Of a DNA stretch of 64,000 bases, positions 28,970 to 42,111 are shown in pieces (position 1 is the first letter of the stretch; each line of letters starts with the position of its first letter). The notes under the pieces were generated by a model, which was given only the letters and a program-made list of their open reading frames with translations, had not been told where the DNA came from and searched no databases. The position numbers and the translations under genes are program-made. Source of the stretch: Wuchereria bancrofti (taxonomy: Eukaryota > Nematoda > Chromadorea > Rhabditida > Onchocercidae). The stretch spans positions 7,354,698 to 7,418,697 of the forward strand of contig SSBO01000012.1 in assembly GCA_005281725.1 (NCBI GenBank). The letters run 5' to 3'.

Positions 28970-30382
28970 ACATTTTTGTTAGTTATGGACAATGCTTTTG
29001 ATAGTATTTTGAAGATCTTCTAGATTAAGTGACTTATGCAGGACTCTCTTTTTGATTATGGGCTGTTATTGGAATGTCTTTTATCCTCACTGTAAATCTT
29101 AGCAATGAAATGTGGTCTTGTCATACTTTATTATTCCTTCTTGTATTGGAAGCTTTTATACAATTTATATATATGATATTTTCAAGAGTTGTAAACAGTA
29201 CGTATAACGTAGAAGTAAATCCTCAGATGTTGGCCTTACTGAAGAGGTCAATTCATGTTTACATTTCATTACATGCTGATTCAGTGCGATATCTTCATTT
29301 TTCTTGTTAACTATAATTGTTAGCACCCAAATCCCACATATCTGTACAGTACATTTGTTTCAGTTGTACATCGATTGTTTGCCTTTTCGCTCAGTAAGAG
29401 AGCTAATTAATGTGCCATTTATTAGCATAATATTTACTACTCTACTAACGTATTGTTTTATCAACTACTCCTTCCTTTAGTTCTTCGTTTGGCACTGTTT
29501 CTCCATGATTTTTGTAAGTCTACCACATACTATTATCAGAAATTCTTATCAGCGTTGATGCTCAAAGAAGTTGCTCATGCAGTATAATGTGCCTGATTGT
29601 TAACCAGGCCTTTCTCCTATAAATAAAAATGATCTGATATTCATCATTATTCTGGGTGTTAGTCGCAGAAATTACAATATTCAAATATGCCGAATATGTA
29701 TGCGGATCCATAATCATAATCTTGATACCGCACACTAAACTTATTTGGAAGTGAAATATCAGAAGACATAAGTTGGGGCAGTGATGGTTTCATTAAAAGT
29801 AATATGAGATGAAAAGTTGCAACAGTTTAATTGATGACTGGGGACTAGTTGCACGTGGAAAAGGTATTAGAATTATAACTGTGTACAACTAAACGAATGA
29901 AATTTTGCTCCATGATCCACTATGCAATAAACATCTAAATTCTTACTCCATAGATATCATCACAAAGAATATTCCGGAATATAATAAGAGGCGGTTAGTA
30001 TTCAACTTGTTAATGTTGTATGATCATCATTGACGCTATCGATTCGTTGCTGATCATTAATTTTGGCCCAGGTCAAATCCATCAATTTTGTGCCTGTAAG
30101 ACTTAACCTTTGCTTCGAAACTTTCACAATTTAAAAATTTTTCCAAACAGTTGGTGAACTGCGTAGTAAGTTATCTTGTAACTGTCACCAGTTTATATTA
30201 TTGAGTTTCCGTTTTTGAAAAATAGATTTGAAAGAAAAGAAGGAAAATCGTCAGCGCCGGATTCCACTATCATCGCCTTCTTCCTTTCATCTTATGATGT
30301 TATGTCTATTATTTCTTAATTGCAGTTGTATTAATTTTGTTTTATGAAAAGTTTAGACACGTGAAGAAGAAAAAGAAAAGAA
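28970..30382. other. Intergenic region
   Basis: About 1.4 kb between the kinase and the CPG4-like gene. It contains the kinase 3' UTR and presumably the next promoter, with acceptor-like TTGCAG near 30325 and GTTTAG near 30356 that could take a spliced leader. No gene seen. Confidence 0.55.
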
Positions 30383-32863
30383 ATGTATATTCATAATGTT
30401 GCCTTATTTCTTCTGATACTTCCCGCCAAGCAACAAGGAGTAAACGGTGAATGAATTTGCTGTTTTAAGTGACCAGTGCAATAATATGTACAAAGATTGT
30501 TTTACCTTCTTAAACAAGAAGTAGAGTTTGCAGGAGGAAATAAGGATTCTTTGGAGGCATCAGATTCAGAGAAGTATTCAATCAATGATCTTGCAAGAAT
30601 GCCTGAGTATCATCAGAATTGCGCAGAAGGTGAAATAAATAAATAAATGTATTTTTTCAAATGCATTTCAAATGTGCTTTTGTTGTTTTTCTTTGTATCA
30701 ATTTTGTTTGTTCACTTCAGGCTGTTTGAAACCTTTTCTCCTTACGCTACGAGCAAACTTTGTTTCTGGAAACAACTACGAACGTTTAGTGAATACATGC
30801 GAGTAAGAGATTAGCTGTTTATGAGAACTGTAAATGAATGACCACACATTTCCCTTTTTAACGTTGTTGGAATTATTTTAGGAAACTTAACGAAGTATAT
30901 GAATGTATGGATCGTATAAAGAAGTGTCAGCCGAATTATTTGTTTCGTATATTTATGGATAGCTTTGAGTATATGTGCATCGAACATCCTGCCGGTCTTT
31001 TTTTCATATTTTTTGATTTGTAGGTCTTCCATAAAGTTACCAAAGAGTTACCAACGTAGCATTTCTGATAATGTCTGCCATATGTATTTTGTCACTCATG
31101 TGTCATGTATTTATTTTTAAAATTTATTGAAGCTTTTCGAGACCTGATGGAATGTATGGATCTACATACACAAATTGTTACCAAAGGTTCGATATTCCAT
31201 TTTTAGATTTTCAGGTAGATTTAATAAAGCGGTTAAGTTTATGACCAGTTTCTTGAAATGGATTTCCTTGATTCAGTGGCAGTTAATTCAAAATTTTACA
31301 GACTGTGAGCAGAAGTGTAAAGCTCATAAATTGATGGCTGGGTGGTTCATTTATTCAGTAATGCAATCCACCACGCTTCTTCGTACCGAAGAAAATGGCG
31401 CACCGCCACGCGTTAATATTGGCTTCCTTCGTAAAATTACTTCTGAAGCTTGCTCGTCAGTATTCATTTTAAATTATCAGGATTTTTCCAGATGTAGATT
31501 AAGTGATTACTCTTACTATGTATCATCGTTTCAGTTTAGAAGTTTATAATAGAAATGAATTTTCAATTTTCTTCACATAATTTCCCGGGATTAAAGATAA
31601 CCATACTGTAGTTCGAAGAGATGCATATTTAACGATCTCCTAACACATTAAAAGATTCGATAAAAAATAGCGATACAATTCCATGTCCGATTCGCTATTC
31701 GTCATATTTCAGGATCGTACAGTGCTATTTTCTTTGTTTAAAAACAAAATATAATGCACGCTGCCATGGCATTGGAGGTAACTTGTTCATGGTAAGCTTA
31801 ATTAACAGTTTTCATATTCAAATGGTATCATGTTTGAATGCATTTGAGCCTTCTGACACATCTGAAACTATTTCTGATAAGGTGATGTAATGAACTTTAA
31901 GAACCGAAATTTATTATGCCCTTTATTACATTGAAATAGCGAAAAAAATAGATAAAATCAGCATATCTTTCTAAATATCGACGAGTATACTGTAACATAT
32001 GTTGAAGGAAGCAATAGTAAGGCCAATATATCGAATCCATAACTCGATATTGTTAAGTCCCTTTTGGAATATAATGAGGTTGATAATGCCTTCTCAGTGT
32101 AATTTCATAATGACTGATGCGGGAATCGCTTGGCAAAGGTATTCTTTGTGCTGTAGCTCAATAATAAAATTAAGGAAATATTCATTTGAAAAGCATTTTA
32201 TTTAATGCACAGAAGTCTTTGCATTCATTAAAGCTTTAAACTTAAAATTGAAGTGATTTGTTTAGAATTAATCCGAAGCTGGATAAGGACTTAAAACAAT
32301 TTTATAAGAATCGGACAGAACCACTGATTAGATTTCGTCCTCCGGTATATATTTAAAATTCATCTGATTCTATTCGCACCAAAGTATTTCGAGTGTCATC
32401 AAGTAATATAAATTTAACTCTGAAGAAGTTTTAAATTTGAGAATTTGCTAATACGAGGCACGAATTGATCTTGTGAACACGGATAATACCGGAAAAGTAA
32501 GCGATAAAAGAACAGGTTGACTGCCTTTTTCTTGCAAGTCTGGTTATCTGCCCAACATTGTGGCGAATACGAATGGTTTTAATCGTATGCTGAGCTTCTA
32601 TTATAGCTTCTGTTAAGGATATTTTATTTTATTATAGTATTTGGACAAAAAATTCTATGCCGAGTCTCTCCCATCAAATTATTGATGAAAGTATTATTAA
32701 ACATTAAAGAGATTACCTTAAGCTAGGCAATATCACTGAACTTGGGAAGTCTCTATTTCGGGAGCAAACAAAGAGGATTGATGAAGAGACTATCATGAAA
32801 ACTTTGATTACGCTAAAGAAAAGGAACGAAACCAACGACATGGAACGAGATAATACTGGCTAG
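30383..32863 (+). CDS. Secreted cysteine-rich CPG4-like protein
   Basis: Eleven exons join in phase: 30383-30446, 30534-30629, 30721-30802, 30882-30994, 31133-31186, 31302-31455, 31713-31791, 32008-32138, 32266-32344, 32458-32496 and 32723-32863 (343 residues). MYIHNVALFLLILPAKQQG is a signal peptide. Fourteen cysteines follow, including NCAEGCLKP, CMDRIKKC, FEYMC, DCEQKC, QCYFLCLKTKYNARC and MPSQCN. This order, with the KTKYNARC block and the VRP/MPxQCNF end, resembles the nematode CPG4 domain first described in chondroitin proteoglycan 4 of the embryo/eggshell matrix. Few Ser-Gly sites are seen, so chondroitin attachment is not supported. The 3' end is uncertain: read-through of exon 9 stops at 32356, and a GC donor at 32858 could lead to a further exon at 33061-33154. 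Likely extracellular. Confidence 0.8.
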
Positions 32864-35800
32864 TTTTTTTGTCTTGCATTCTCCATAACACTGTAAAAGT
32901 CTATACTTTGAAGAAAAATGGATTATTACATTTAACAGAATCAGGTTATAAATTCCTCCTTCTCAGATTCCTGTATATTAATTTGAGAAAATTTTAAAGA
33001 GGCAAGATTCAAGTGAATTAGAATACAAATGCTTTTTTCATTATTTGCATGCTTTTGTAGGAGATTATGTGGAAAACTGTTCCGCTGAATATGATAAAGA
33101 CTGCAGTGACAGTAAACGAAGATATGAGATACGTGAAACGGATGATAATTTCAGTAGCTAGAGAAACTATAATAATGTTTTCATCACTTGTTCGTTTATT
33201 AGTGATTTCGGAATTTTGAAATTAGCCTTATAAATATTTTGAAGATGCAAACGTCGACAAAAGTAACACTTTAATAAAAAAGAGCTTGCATGCAAACTAG
33301 TCAAAACTATTATTATATATGTGTTCAGATCGTTTTAAAATCGTTACAGTGTGACGATTTTGAAACTTTTTTCTGTTTTGTTTTTGATTTTCAGAAGCAG
33401 GAATATTTTGCACTAAGTGTCTGGAATAGTTTCCAATGAAATTCTAAAGCATTTCTTAATATCCGAAAATAAAGAAGAAAAATGGATGAAGTGATATGTC
33501 TCGTATTTGCTAGATTTTTTTTGGAGTTTTACTTTTTCGATGCAAAGCGATATATGTGAACTATAAATAGCCTTTTTTTAACAATTATTGTACGGAATTC
33601 CACAGATCCCAGTTTTCGGCATACGTAAAACGATGAAAAACGGAACGACTACTCATAAAAAATGACTTTTTTTCAGATTCCTTCACCAGTTTTTCAGTTT
33701 TTTCAGTATTTTGTAATATCTTCCTGTATGCCATCTTCAGGAAATTTTATTGTTCTCATTTCTGTGTTCGTTTTATTAAACCGTTTCCTTGGTTTCATCA
33801 GTTTTTTAGATTTACACATAAATGTCATGCTATGAGACCAAGTCCAACTAAGCACCGAATCATTCATAAATTGCAGTAATATTTCTGTCCATTCCTGTAA
33901 AATTCTTCAAATATATAAAATTAAATATGCAACAGAGTAAAAGCTTATTTTCTAATATTATCTTTTAAAAATTATTCCTAAGACAAAAAGCCACATGTAG
34001 TAACTGAATCCAACAGATTGTACCAGCACCAAATTCGTTTTGTTATGTAACATCCTGATCATAACTGTATTTCATGGAATAATAGTAATTTACAAAGTTC
34101 ACAAGGGAGTACCAATTCCTCTAACGTTTTCTTTGTGGTAAATAAATGATTGAAACTAAGGAAATATATTGCTATTATTACTAGTCACTTTCAGAAGAGT
34201 CCCAGGATTCAGGACGCGTTTATTTATTCGTTTCAAGAATTGCTTGAAGAATGCCACCTATGGAACGTAACCACCTATAAGCAATGCTTTAGATTTAAAC
34301 TTTATATAAGTCCAGTTTTTTAGAGATAGCTCGAAACGAAAATCACACTACACTGGAAATCAGTGCTAGAGGTGGCATATCCACCTCAAGCCGTAGCACC
34401 TGTCGGAAAATCGATAAAATATTTATTACACACTAAGTGTTTAGAATAATGCTAATGATTCATTACTATAAATCAATTCGTTATTCCTTTGTTATATCCA
34501 TTTTTTTGAAACAATGAACCCTTTATCTAAATCTCAAATGGTAAATGTACATCTATCTTCATTGTAAATGTTAATCTGCTAAGCCACCCACTTTCTACAT
34601 CTTTAAAAATCTTCTCTAATTAGTTGATAAGTGGCGGTCTTCGCATCCTCCTACTCAACAGTATCATTGATTCCTCCGCTGTTTCGATTATTCAACTGTA
34701 TATCGTGTCGATTCACATTTAAAAAGAAAATAAACGATATCTGGGTCGATCTTGTTCGCAGACAAGAATTAAAGGGTTCAATTCAAGTTCTACAAACTTA
34801 AAGTAAGTCAAGTGAACTTAACTAACCCAAATCATCTGTTCTTCTGACTAAAAAGTTACTTCAAATTCACGACAGCACCAGTAACTTTTATAGAGCAAGA
34901 TAAAATTAATCAACACAACTCCTTTGTTAAAGCAAAAAAGTCATAGACAAACATACAGCGAACTTAAAAAGTATTTCGAACTGCTACCGCCAACTCGTAC
35001 ACCAATCTCTTATTCAAATTTTTCTTGAACATTTTTTTAAATTGAAAATTTCATAAAAGTAGATCAGAGTTTGAGTGTTTTACCAACAAGCAGCACATTT
35101 AGTTTAATTTAGAACATACGAAATTTGGGAAATGTAACTCGAACACAAAATTTAGATGAGTGGCCACTAAATGATGTTGACCAAGTTTTTTTTTTGTTAT
35201 TAAACACTTGAAAAATGCAGCAGTCTGTAGTGATTGACAGGATCATACTAATCAATTTATTTTCTAAATTTCAGAATAAAGATATTCCTTATCGCTTAAA
35301 GCTATATTTTTGTAGGTCAAAAAATTAGATATGAAATGAAGTATTAAAATAAGATCAAAATTTATGAACGTGTTGGAATCTCAACTAAGTTGTGTATGAA
35401 ATAAGATGAATGCTCTTCGAAAGGAAAAACAAGGCTTCAAAAATCTTCGTCCATCAAAATGCCTCAAACCGAATAAAAATATGAAGAGAAATACTTAAAA
35501 CAATCCTCTATTAAAACCCATAAAATGTTTCTTGTCTCATTCAGGCTACACAATACTGTCACCTTAATAATTGCCGTATTTGAGGAAAACCAAAATGAAT
35601 ATACACTAAAACTGTATTTTTATCGCTGTCTTTCAACTGAAGTCAGAATATTGCAATGCCTCGTAAGAACACTTTAAAAAGTTTGGCTTGATGCGGCTCA
35701 TAAAAATTTCGAGTATAACATTTAAAACCCTCAGCAAAATTTTTAGAAAATGTTGTTAGGAATTAGTTAAAATGTGCCGAATATAACAGAAATAATATTT

Positions 35801-35893
35801 TACTCTCAAAAATTAACTACAGATATACTACAACTTATAGCTGATTATCAGTATTTCTACCGATACTACTAAACTGATTTCTTTCATTTGCAG
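32864..35893. other. Intergenic region with possible extra 3' exon
   Basis: About 3 kb. An acceptor TTTGTAG at 33060 is followed by a short open stretch to a TAG at about 33158 that reads DYVENCSAEYDKDCSDSK and may be a last exon of the CPG4-like gene. The rest is AT-rich DNA with no recognisable gene, repeat family or RNA. Confidence 0.5.
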
Positions 35894-36012
35894 TAATACA
35901 TCATGTGGACGATAAATGGGAATTGGTTTTAGCAATCAAAAGTTCTAAACGTTTTAGATGCGCTGATGTTGTTCGTAATATTGATCGAGAAACAAGATTG
36001 AGTATAACCTGA
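35894..36012 (+). CDS. Orphan terminal exon candidate, plus strand
   Basis: After a good acceptor (TTTCATTTGCAG) a frame stays open to TGA at 36010-36012 and reads HHVDDKWELVLAIKSSKRF then RCADVVRNIDRETRLSIT. The composition is protein-like and unlike the flanking DNA. It starts in phase 1, which agrees with a donor at 33154/33155 in the possible last exon of the CPG4-like gene 2.7 kb upstream, but this link is not otherwise supported. No family is recognised. It could also be the end of a gene whose other exons I did not find. Confidence 0.35.
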
Positions 36013-36213
36013 AATACTACACTCTTCAGTGATAAAAGTCTGTAGTGGAAAATTCTTATTTCTCTAGAGACGGATATGAGAAAGATAACTACTTGTTCTA
36101 CACTTCCATGTTCCCAGTTCACTTTTCATAAAATGAATAGAATGAATATATGTTTAATTGAATTTGATCACTAGAAAAAACTTGAATCAATATGGTCCTT
36201 TTACTGCTTTTAA

Positions 36214-37501
36214 CTACTGGAAACTGCCATTTACAGATTCGCTTACTTCTTTCCTCACTTCCACTCCTTCCCCATTTTCGAATTTCACTTTCTCTCGTCT
36301 TTCTATTTTCTTTATTGATGCCATCTTCTCCAGTTGTTCTAGCGTATCACTTGATGAATCCTCTTCTTCAGTCCATTCTTGAACTTCACTATAACTGTTT
36401 GAGTTCTCTTTTATCAGTTTACTATTTGCAACATCGTCGAATACTTTTTTACATTCACCCTCATTATCCTTAATGACTGGATGTTCACCAATTTGATTTT
36501 TGCTATTTTCATATTTTTGCCAGTTTCTTTGAATTGTCCCACATCTATGTTCCTTTTGTTCAGCTACTCTGCTTTCATCTTCCGCTTGTCCCGATACACC
36601 TTCTTTTCCACTAATCGGTCTTTCAGTTACATTCTCCGTTTTTGTACCAACCACTATTCTGTGTGATGTACTAGAATGAAGCACAGCAAGTTTTTAAAAA
36701 TGTGATGTCTTTTCAAGTTTTTGGAAACACTGTAAAATAACGGCTTAAAAAAGAATGGAGAAATTAATTAGTAAGGACGATTTAAGGGATGGTTAAACCT
36801 TGCAAAACTATCATCACTTTCCCAACAATTAGCATTTGGTTCCGATTTCTCAACTGGAGTCCCAACTTTTGGTGATCCTGCCATTTTTATTGTACATATT
36901 GTTGTTCTCTCCGCTTCATCATCAGCATGAATTTTTATTATTTCTGCTCGCAATTTTTCCTCAATTTCATTGCTTAGTGCTGTGAGCTTACTGAAATGCA
37001 AAATAAATCATTCACAAGGCAATGATGAAGTTCCACGCCCCTCCACTTATTATTTTAAATAATCAATCCTGAACATGGTAAAAAGTATCAAAATGAAAAA
37101 AGACAGGTATTCTACGAAATCATCTTAATGATCCTGTAAAAGACAGATCCTTACTTTTTTCCTTAGTCTTTGCCATACACAAACAAATGTTCGTTCCAAG
37201 CCACTCTTTTCACAGCACAAAAATGCTAAATTGACGTAAGAATTCAAAACAAATGTTCGTGTATTTCTAAAAGAAAATTTCGAAGTTTTGTCTTACTTGA
37301 TAATCCTCATCTGCTTTGTAGGTATTTTGAATTCATGCTTCACTGGCAGTAATTTTTGATCGTATACTGGTGAAGTATCTTTCTGTCTGGACCATCCACT
37401 TTTAGCATTACAACTGTTTTTCCGTTTTTCTTCCTTTCTCAGTTCACTTTTCAGATGATTAATCAATGCAATAAGTTCTTCACGTTTAAACGTAGGTAAC
37501 A
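36214..37501 (-). CDS. Unrecognised charged protein, 5' end unresolved
   Basis: Three minus-strand exons join in phase: 37297-37501, 36799-36990 and 36214-36670 (about 283 residues to the TAG at 36214). The first begins with TG after acceptor TTCTTACAG, so an initiating A or an earlier exon must come from upstream; it reads [20 protein letters not shown]. The second contains [20 protein letters not shown], likely coiled coil. The last is hydrophilic and acidic with [20 protein letters not shown]. There is no signal peptide or membrane segment. I recognise no family; a cytoplasmic or nuclear scaffold-like role would be a guess. Consistent splice phases and the long last exon support a real gene. 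The plus-strand frames at 36158-36666 are its antisense shadow. Confidence 0.68.
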
Positions 37502-39179
37502 CTGTAAGAATTTTTTAAAGAAATTCGAAATAGAGTTCCCAAATGATTCATCAAATTCAAATGAAGTTTGTCAGACGTCTGAAATTTGTCGTGCTCCACT
37601 AACTGCTTTATGGTGCTTTTCTGCCATTCTTCTTAATGCAATTTTTCTTTTGGAGTGAAATGAAAAATCAATTGTTTAGAAACATTATATATCTCGTAGA
37701 GAACTATCCTCGGGTCATCCCATCCCTGATTTATCGAAAACACGTGATCAATTCAAAATAACTTCTTAGAAAGCATTAAAATGAATCAAAATCAGTTTTT
37801 CCTCACTTTAAAGAAAAATTCTGTCAAAATTGAGAAAGAAATCATAAACGAACTCTTAAATACTAAATTGTGAGTAAACACGGAATAATCAGGCAAAATA
37901 CGTTCTTGCAGGATCAACGATCCATAATTAAATAATAATCGATCATTGATCTGCAAAACCTATTACGCTATACCAAGTGAAGAAAAATGTATTTTACAGG
38001 AAATTTAGTAACGCCTTTAGTGCTGATAACACTTTCGATTAGTCCACACATTCCATATAACACAACTAAGTCTAGCCTCTACTCAACATCATGTACGACC
38101 ACATTCTTAACTTATCAATTTTGTACTGGTATCCACTTAACAGCAGTAAAAGATAATCAGTCTTCAGTTCTCATTCCTCAATCAAGCCTTCTTTACAGCG
38201 ATGAAAAAATTCAATGAAACTTGTTAATCGTAGACTCATTACATACACATACCTTAGAAGAAAGTAGTTGCCTAGTCCCGAAATTTATTTTTAATAATGC
38301 TATTGAAAAGAAGTGGGAAATCTGTAAATTGAGCAGTAATAACAAAATCATTATACCTTACCTAAATATGATCTGGGCAACTGCTAAGCGAAGAATAAAG
38401 AGACCTCAATAATCTGCTCTGTCTTTTCGGTAAAAACATGGAGCATACATAAAGTATTGTGACCATCGAATGTTCAAAAGCTAGGCAGTTAAAAGCACAA
38501 TACTTTAATAATACCTTCTCTGCGTACATTTTTTGTCGTACGAGAAGAGCTTGTGATGTTGTGAAGTTGCGAGCTATGCTGGCAGTACATATGCCTCCAG
38601 TATGACCTCCCATAATACAGACCAGTCCCAACTGAAGGTTCAGATAATCTGTCCATGAGTAGCATACGTTCATTGGCTTTAGGGCACAGATGGAATTCGT
38701 TATCTTGGAAACCGGTCTACAAAAACGATATCCCAAACAAATCTACTACCTGCGAATTTCGCTGCCGTTGTCCGAACTTGATAGGTCTGACAGATGAATT
38801 TCAAACGTCAATAATGAGAGGGTTCCGAGCGTGCTCCCATTTAAAAAACTCATTGCGCAAGCTCGAAGGATATACCTGCTTTTTCAAAGTTCATCAGCAA
38901 AAACGAGGAACGAAACGGCAGATGAAAGGTACCACTGGAGCTGAAGTCCAACCTACATGGAGGAAGTTCTGGACCTGGTCGGTCGAGACTGACCCAGAAG
39001 ATGACAGTTTTTTCTGCAGCATCGTAAAGGACCAATTTCCAAAGAGAACACTGCTTGCTCCATGAGGAGCCTTGGAAAAGGAACCTAACCAAAGCTGAGT
39101 TCTACCCGATAGCTAACCGCAATCAACGGATATATTCTGCTACGATTCATTCAAACAAAGACACACATTTTTTCCTACT
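37502..39179. other. Intergenic region with unidentified open frame
   Basis: This span lies upstream of the minus-strand gene and of the decayed retroelement. A plus-strand frame at 38655-39065 (136 codons) is open, but I could match it neither to splice sites nor to a family. It may be older retroelement sequence or chance. The missing 5' exon of the minus-strand gene may also lie here. Confidence 0.4.
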
Positions 39180-41110
39180 TCCAAACGTGTATTCAGATTG
39201 ACTCTTTCATGTTGGAACATCAAAACCACACTTTTTACTACATATGGACTGTGAACATTTCAGTGTCGTTCTGTTCTAATTGCCTACCAACTGCCGCGAC
39301 CTATTAACGACATTGCTTTGCTCAGTGAAATTCCGCATGAAAAAAAAGCCTCAAAAAATGTGATGCCAGTGCTATTCACTCTTCTAGTCAGGTGAACACA
39401 AAACCTAACATTCCAACTGAGCAGTTGGCTTCACGATCAAGAACTCAGTCGTCTCCAAATTTGTTAATACTGACAGATCATGACGATTGAATTATTTTCC
39501 TATGCCTTCTATTGCACAATAAGCAACAATAAACAGTTTTATTCCTCAATTCTCCGAATTAATGCCGCAGAAAAAACAAATTCAACATTAGCTTTCTCCA
39601 TCTTATCTGAAAGATTCCTGTAGACGATAAAATCATAATCCTTGATGACTTCAATGCCAGCGTAGGAAAGAACTTTGAGGCCTAGAAAAGAATACTAGAC
39701 AAACATGGTGTTGGAAAGTTCAACAATAATGGACGCATACTGCCACGACACAAACATCATCTTTCAGCAGAAAGACAGCCTAAAAATGATCTGGACGCAC
39801 TCTCGATCCAAGTATTGGCACCTCATCCATTGCGCTTCAATTTGAATGATGCTTAGTGCAGAATGTCAAATAAACAGCTTTGCGATGAAAACTCAATCTC
39901 CAGTTTCAGGCCAAACCTAAACGAGGAGACATTCTCAGTAAGAGGTTCAAAGTCAACAATCTTGAAGTTACTACGATAAGAGACAACTTCCAGGCCAACC
40001 TTCAAACCAGTCTTGCAGACCAGCCCATACATTCCTCCACCTACACCACTCTGGCAACTCATGAAAATAGTATCTAGCAGTCCTCCGCAGAATGCTTGGG
40101 TTCATATCGAAGAAAACCAAAGATTGGTTAGATGAAAACAATCTGCAGATACAATCGATGAAAACTACTGATTTGAACGTAGCTTCCAGTCTGCATGATA
40201 CTCTCAAGGCAATCCGAAATCTGGAAGCATGGAGACCATGCACTACACATTAATTCCACAAACTTATTGTGAACTGTTGGGAACTTCCGCCTGATCTCCG
40301 AGATGCGATCATCACCCTGCGACAAGAAGAAAAGTCCGATTATTCAAACTATCGAGATATAACACTATTCTCTATTGCTGGTAAAATTGTTCCAAGAACA
40401 GATTAGTACGCACTATTGCAGAAACACTTTTACCTGAGAACCAATGTGGTTTCGAGTTAATAGAAGCACTGCATACATGATATTGTTCTCAGAAAACTTC
40501 AAGAAAAGTATAGAGAACAAAACAAAGGATTCTATGTGACATTTGTTGACTCAACCAAAGCATTTGTCACCATGAGCAGAAAAGACTTATGGAAGATCTT
40601 GCAGCGATAATGATGTTCCTCAAATGAACGAGGATCGGTGTAGTCAAATTAGATACGACACTCATTGATTGCTTCGCTATAATCAATGGCGTGAAACAAG
40701 GCTGCGTCCTCATATCAATTCTATTCATATTATTCTTCAACATGATGTTCCAAAGAGTTCCGGCAAACCTCGATGGAGAAAACAGTATTTACATTTGATA
40801 TCGCACCAACGGAAGCCTATTCAATGTCAAACAATTGAAATCACATATCAAAACTCACATAATCTTGTCCGAGAATTACTCTTTGCAGATCGTTGCCCAC
40901 AAAGAAGCGTGCTTGGGACATATAACTTCCTGCTTTGCAGAAATTTTCTAGGACGCCAAAATCACACAAAAAGATTGGCAACAGACTAGCAGTGGCACAT
41001 CAGTGCATTCTTTTGATCTTTTGAACCATCAACGAGTTTACAGCAAGCTTGGCTAAATCTCTTCATAAATTTTCGTTTCGCGATGCCAAGCCAAAAGACT
41101 TAGTTTGTAG
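39180..41110 (+). mobile_element. Decayed non-LTR (RTE/LINE-like) retrotransposon remnant
   Basis: Read across several frames, the DNA keeps the order endonuclease then reverse transcriptase. The endonuclease starts near 39200 (CWNIKT), with LDDFNASVG at about 39640-39665 and WTHSRSKYWHLI at about 39790-39828. The reverse transcriptase shows PPDLRDAIIT near 40285, SNYRDITLFSIAGKI near 40340, TFVDSTKAFVTMSRKDLWKI near 40540 and GVKQGCVL near 40687. Frameshifts and stops interrupt it throughout. The active-site box reads LLFADR at about 40876-40893 where FADD is expected, so it cannot be active. Family knowledge: these motifs are typical of RTE-type elements with an apurinic-like endonuclease. 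Ends and target-site duplication were not found. Confidence 0.82.
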
Positions 41111-42030
41111 ATTCATAATTCAAATTTGTCATTCAGGGTTTTCTTAAATAATTCAAGTGCATCATTCTCGAAACCATTTAAACCATTTCAAATAAGTTAT
41201 AGTAATTTTAAATCAAAAAATCTGGCAAATGCTTCATTTTATATAAAATTCTAATAATACCACTTAGAAAATTAACAGTTAGAAAAGTCCAACAGTTGCT
41301 TTCAGTTGCCCCTTTGATTTAAAATAGTATCTATCCATAATTGGAACATATTCGTAACGGTGAAAGATTTTACCCATTCAAAAAAATACTCTTTTTAACT
41401 AATTTTTGTTAGCAGTTTTATGTCCCAAAATATTCATAATAAAACTGCCTTTACTTACACAATACGATTATAGCCTTTTAGAAAGAGTTCTGCAGTTAGT
41501 CTCGATATGATAAACAGCAGATTCTCACCTCAAACTTCTTTAGAAAATTATCAGTATTCTTTATCAATTAGTTATAATACACTAAATATCACATAAAAGC
41601 AAAAAATGTAAACGTGTAATTATGATTAACTGTGACTATACCGTCAGGTCTTTTTTTTTGATCTTTTTCAGCTAAACCACCTCAACAGCAAACTTCACTA
41701 CAGCTCAATCCGCATAAAAACCCTTCCTAATTTTGATAATGCTGACTATTTTGCTTATTTTATACCTTTCAAGCTATTGCCAATTAAAGATATAGCGCCT
41801 TTTTGCGTACAACTTGTACTGACCTTGAATACTACTCTTTTTTAAAACAATTAAACAACTTTATGATGTGCTATCTACCAGTACTTGCTGTTAATAATTA
41901 AATTCAAAAAATATACTTCCGAAATTCAAGAAAGCTATAAAACAGCTGCCATCAATAATCAGGATTTTTTTTGTGCTTGCTAATGGACACAGTTTTAACG
42001 AATCGTTTTTGCTTATTAGGCTGCCTAAAA
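41111..42030. other. Intergenic region
   Basis: AT-rich DNA between the retroelement remnant and the solo LTR. It has no open frame of note; the 3' tail of the retroelement may extend into it. Confidence 0.5.
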
Positions 42031-42035
42031 TATGC
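42031..42035. repeat. Left target-site duplication TATGC
   Basis: TATGC directly abuts the TG end of the solo LTR and is repeated at 42744-42748 directly after its CA end. Five base pairs is the usual length for Bel/Pao and many Gypsy insertions. Confidence 0.72.
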
Positions 42036-42111
42036 TGTCGGCAAATAGGCCGAAAGTATTAATACAGTAACTAAAGAAAGGGATTGTTTATAGTGTATAA
42101 AGGATCTTATT

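Noticed and set aside
31713..31754. Short terminal exon with an early stop in the CPG4-like gene
   Set aside because: The other frame of the same exon gives the family-like block QCYFLCLKTKYNARC and joins in phase both ways, so the early-stop frame was dropped.
36158..36666. Plus-strand Ser/Phe-rich frames
   Set aside because: They are antisense to the last exon of the minus-strand charged-protein gene, which has phase-consistent splicing.
38362..38736. Minus-strand 124-codon frame
   Set aside because: It has no splice support and no recognised domain, and it overlaps a plus-strand frame of similar quality beside retroelement debris. Neither could be preferred.
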